Assembly (NCBI GenBank): GCA_035235625.1
Contig: CP141147.1
Coordinates: 25,960,756-26,024,755 of the forward strand
Source of the DNA: Saururus chinensis
Lineage: Eukaryota > Streptophyta > Magnoliopsida > Piperales > Saururaceae
Direction: 5' to 3'
DNA: 64,000 bases
A model generated the notes under the pieces. The model had not been told where the DNA came from and searched no databases. It saw only the letters and a program-made list of their open reading frames with translations. Positions 63,078 to 64,000 of the stretch are shown here, piece by piece. The translations under genes and the position numbers were made by a program. Numbering within the stretch: position 1 is the stretch's first letter; the number at the start of each line of letters is the position of its first letter.

Positions 63078-64000
63078 GTGCCGTTCCGTATCTTCTCTGC
63101 TATTTTGTTGCAAGCAATAGTTTTTATATTTTCTTTTTAATATCTTTGGAGAAGCTCGTTGGATAAACAGCACTGGGATAGTCTATCTTGTTGGCATGCT
63201 TATGTTTTTGTTTGTTATACCATGTGATTCTGAATTTCGTTGTAGAATGTAGTCAAATCCGTGATGTGTGAGTGAACAATTCGTGCTGGAGTGAATTTGG
63301 AGGTGGTCTTGACCTGGTTGGACTTGGAGGGGGCGATTGGATAGCGAATCCCAGTGGAATTGGAATGTAGATTTTATCGAATTTATTACTGCAGAATGCT
63401 ATGGAATCAGAATTAGGTTTGATAGCAGTTTCAAATACTATGGAATGCTAGGGTACACTCCGTAATTCGGTCGGAATGCTAGGGTACATGAACAGCGGTA
63501 TCAGTTTATGCTATCCAAACAGCCTATGGTTATCTTATAACCAGCGGAGTTACATCACTCGTGCTGTCTGTTGGTTAAGAATCTTCGCAAATCGCAAGTT
63601 AAATGAAATCGTAGATATAGGATCGATGCCCTCGATTGTGACGTGCTGTCAAGGTTAACCCATGTTCATGGTATACTCTACTAAAACCAGTTTGTCGGGT
63701 TGAAATTATATGTTTTTACTGGAGAAAAGAGTTAGTAGGGATCATACACAAGTCAGGTCATTGGAAAAACCTGATCTTACCCACGGTTCTTAATTTGAAT
63801 ATGAATAATTATTTGGGTTGGACTAAATTTTATGTAACTCGACCTAGCATGACATTGTATCTCCAATTATGGCCCCTTTGAAATGTAAAATATATATTTA
63901 TATCTATTTTAGATTATATATTATCATTTGTGAGATTATTTGCCCTTGAGGGAGGGGAAATGAGAAAAATTTTTAGAGGGTACAATAGACATTGCTCTGA
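63078..64000. other. 3' flank of RPL24, no further gene
   Basis: The first 150-200 bp should be 3' UTR. A candidate TIR element is listed separately. The rest is AT-rich without recognisable genes. Confidence 0.5.
63333..63522. mobile_element. Possible PIF/Harbinger-like MITE
   Basis: The left gcgattggatagcgaat and the right tatgctatccaaacagc form an imperfect inverted repeat. The ggatagc/gctatccaaac end is common in plant MITEs. An inner duplicate tggaatgctagggtaca also occurs. No clear target duplication was found. Confidence 0.4.

Overview
The window is nuclear DNA of a flowering plant. It has intron-bearing plant genes, plant-type LTR retrotransposons with a tRNA-Met-like primer site, MITEs, and long AT-rich stretches between genes. 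The species cannot be read from the sequence; a monocot is my guess only. Two intact protein genes are visible. One is a nine-coding-exon class IV homeodomain-leucine zipper (HD-Zip IV, ANL2/ROC type) transcription factor on the minus strand (6780-11751, 813 aa predicted). The other is a five-exon 60S ribosomal protein L24 (eL24) gene on the plus strand (61107-63077, 164 aa) with telo-boxes and site II motifs upstream. The two genes are unrelated in function; everything between them is repeats and broken gene pieces.

Layout: 1-2325 is the 3' part of a gypsy-type LTR, its primer binding site and a broken gag-pol. 2326-6779 is intergenic with MITEs. 6780 to about 13.3 kb is the HD-Zip IV gene with its leader and upstream region. 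13.3-32.8 kb is a gene-free stretch holding a hAT-like MITE with an exact 8-bp target duplication, a long foldback cut by an LTR, a solo LTR with an exact 5-bp duplication, a compact hairpin at 26912-26999, and a TIR element with two adjacent perfect palindromes. 32.8-45.4 kb is a nested stack: a Ty1/copia RNase H tail split by a solo LTR, which is split by another solo LTR, followed by a related long LTR that is itself split by a third solo LTR.

45.5-54.8 kb is the most unusual segment. Partial, decayed, intron-containing pieces of at least four unrelated plant genes (MND1, a condensin-II D3-like HEAT protein, a sorting nexin 2-like protein, a cellulose synthase-like protein) plus an RNase H-like domain lie side by side. 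They sit between candidate terminal inverted repeats flanked by an identical 9-bp direct repeat (cccagtatt). I read this as a probable old Pack-MULE of about 9.3 kb, although the inverted repeats are diverged and a Helitron or plain duplication debris is not excluded. 54.8-59.8 kb is LTR material with several minisatellites, and 61-63 kb is the RPL24 gene.

All calls come from reading the sequence and recalling protein families; no alignments or database searches were run.
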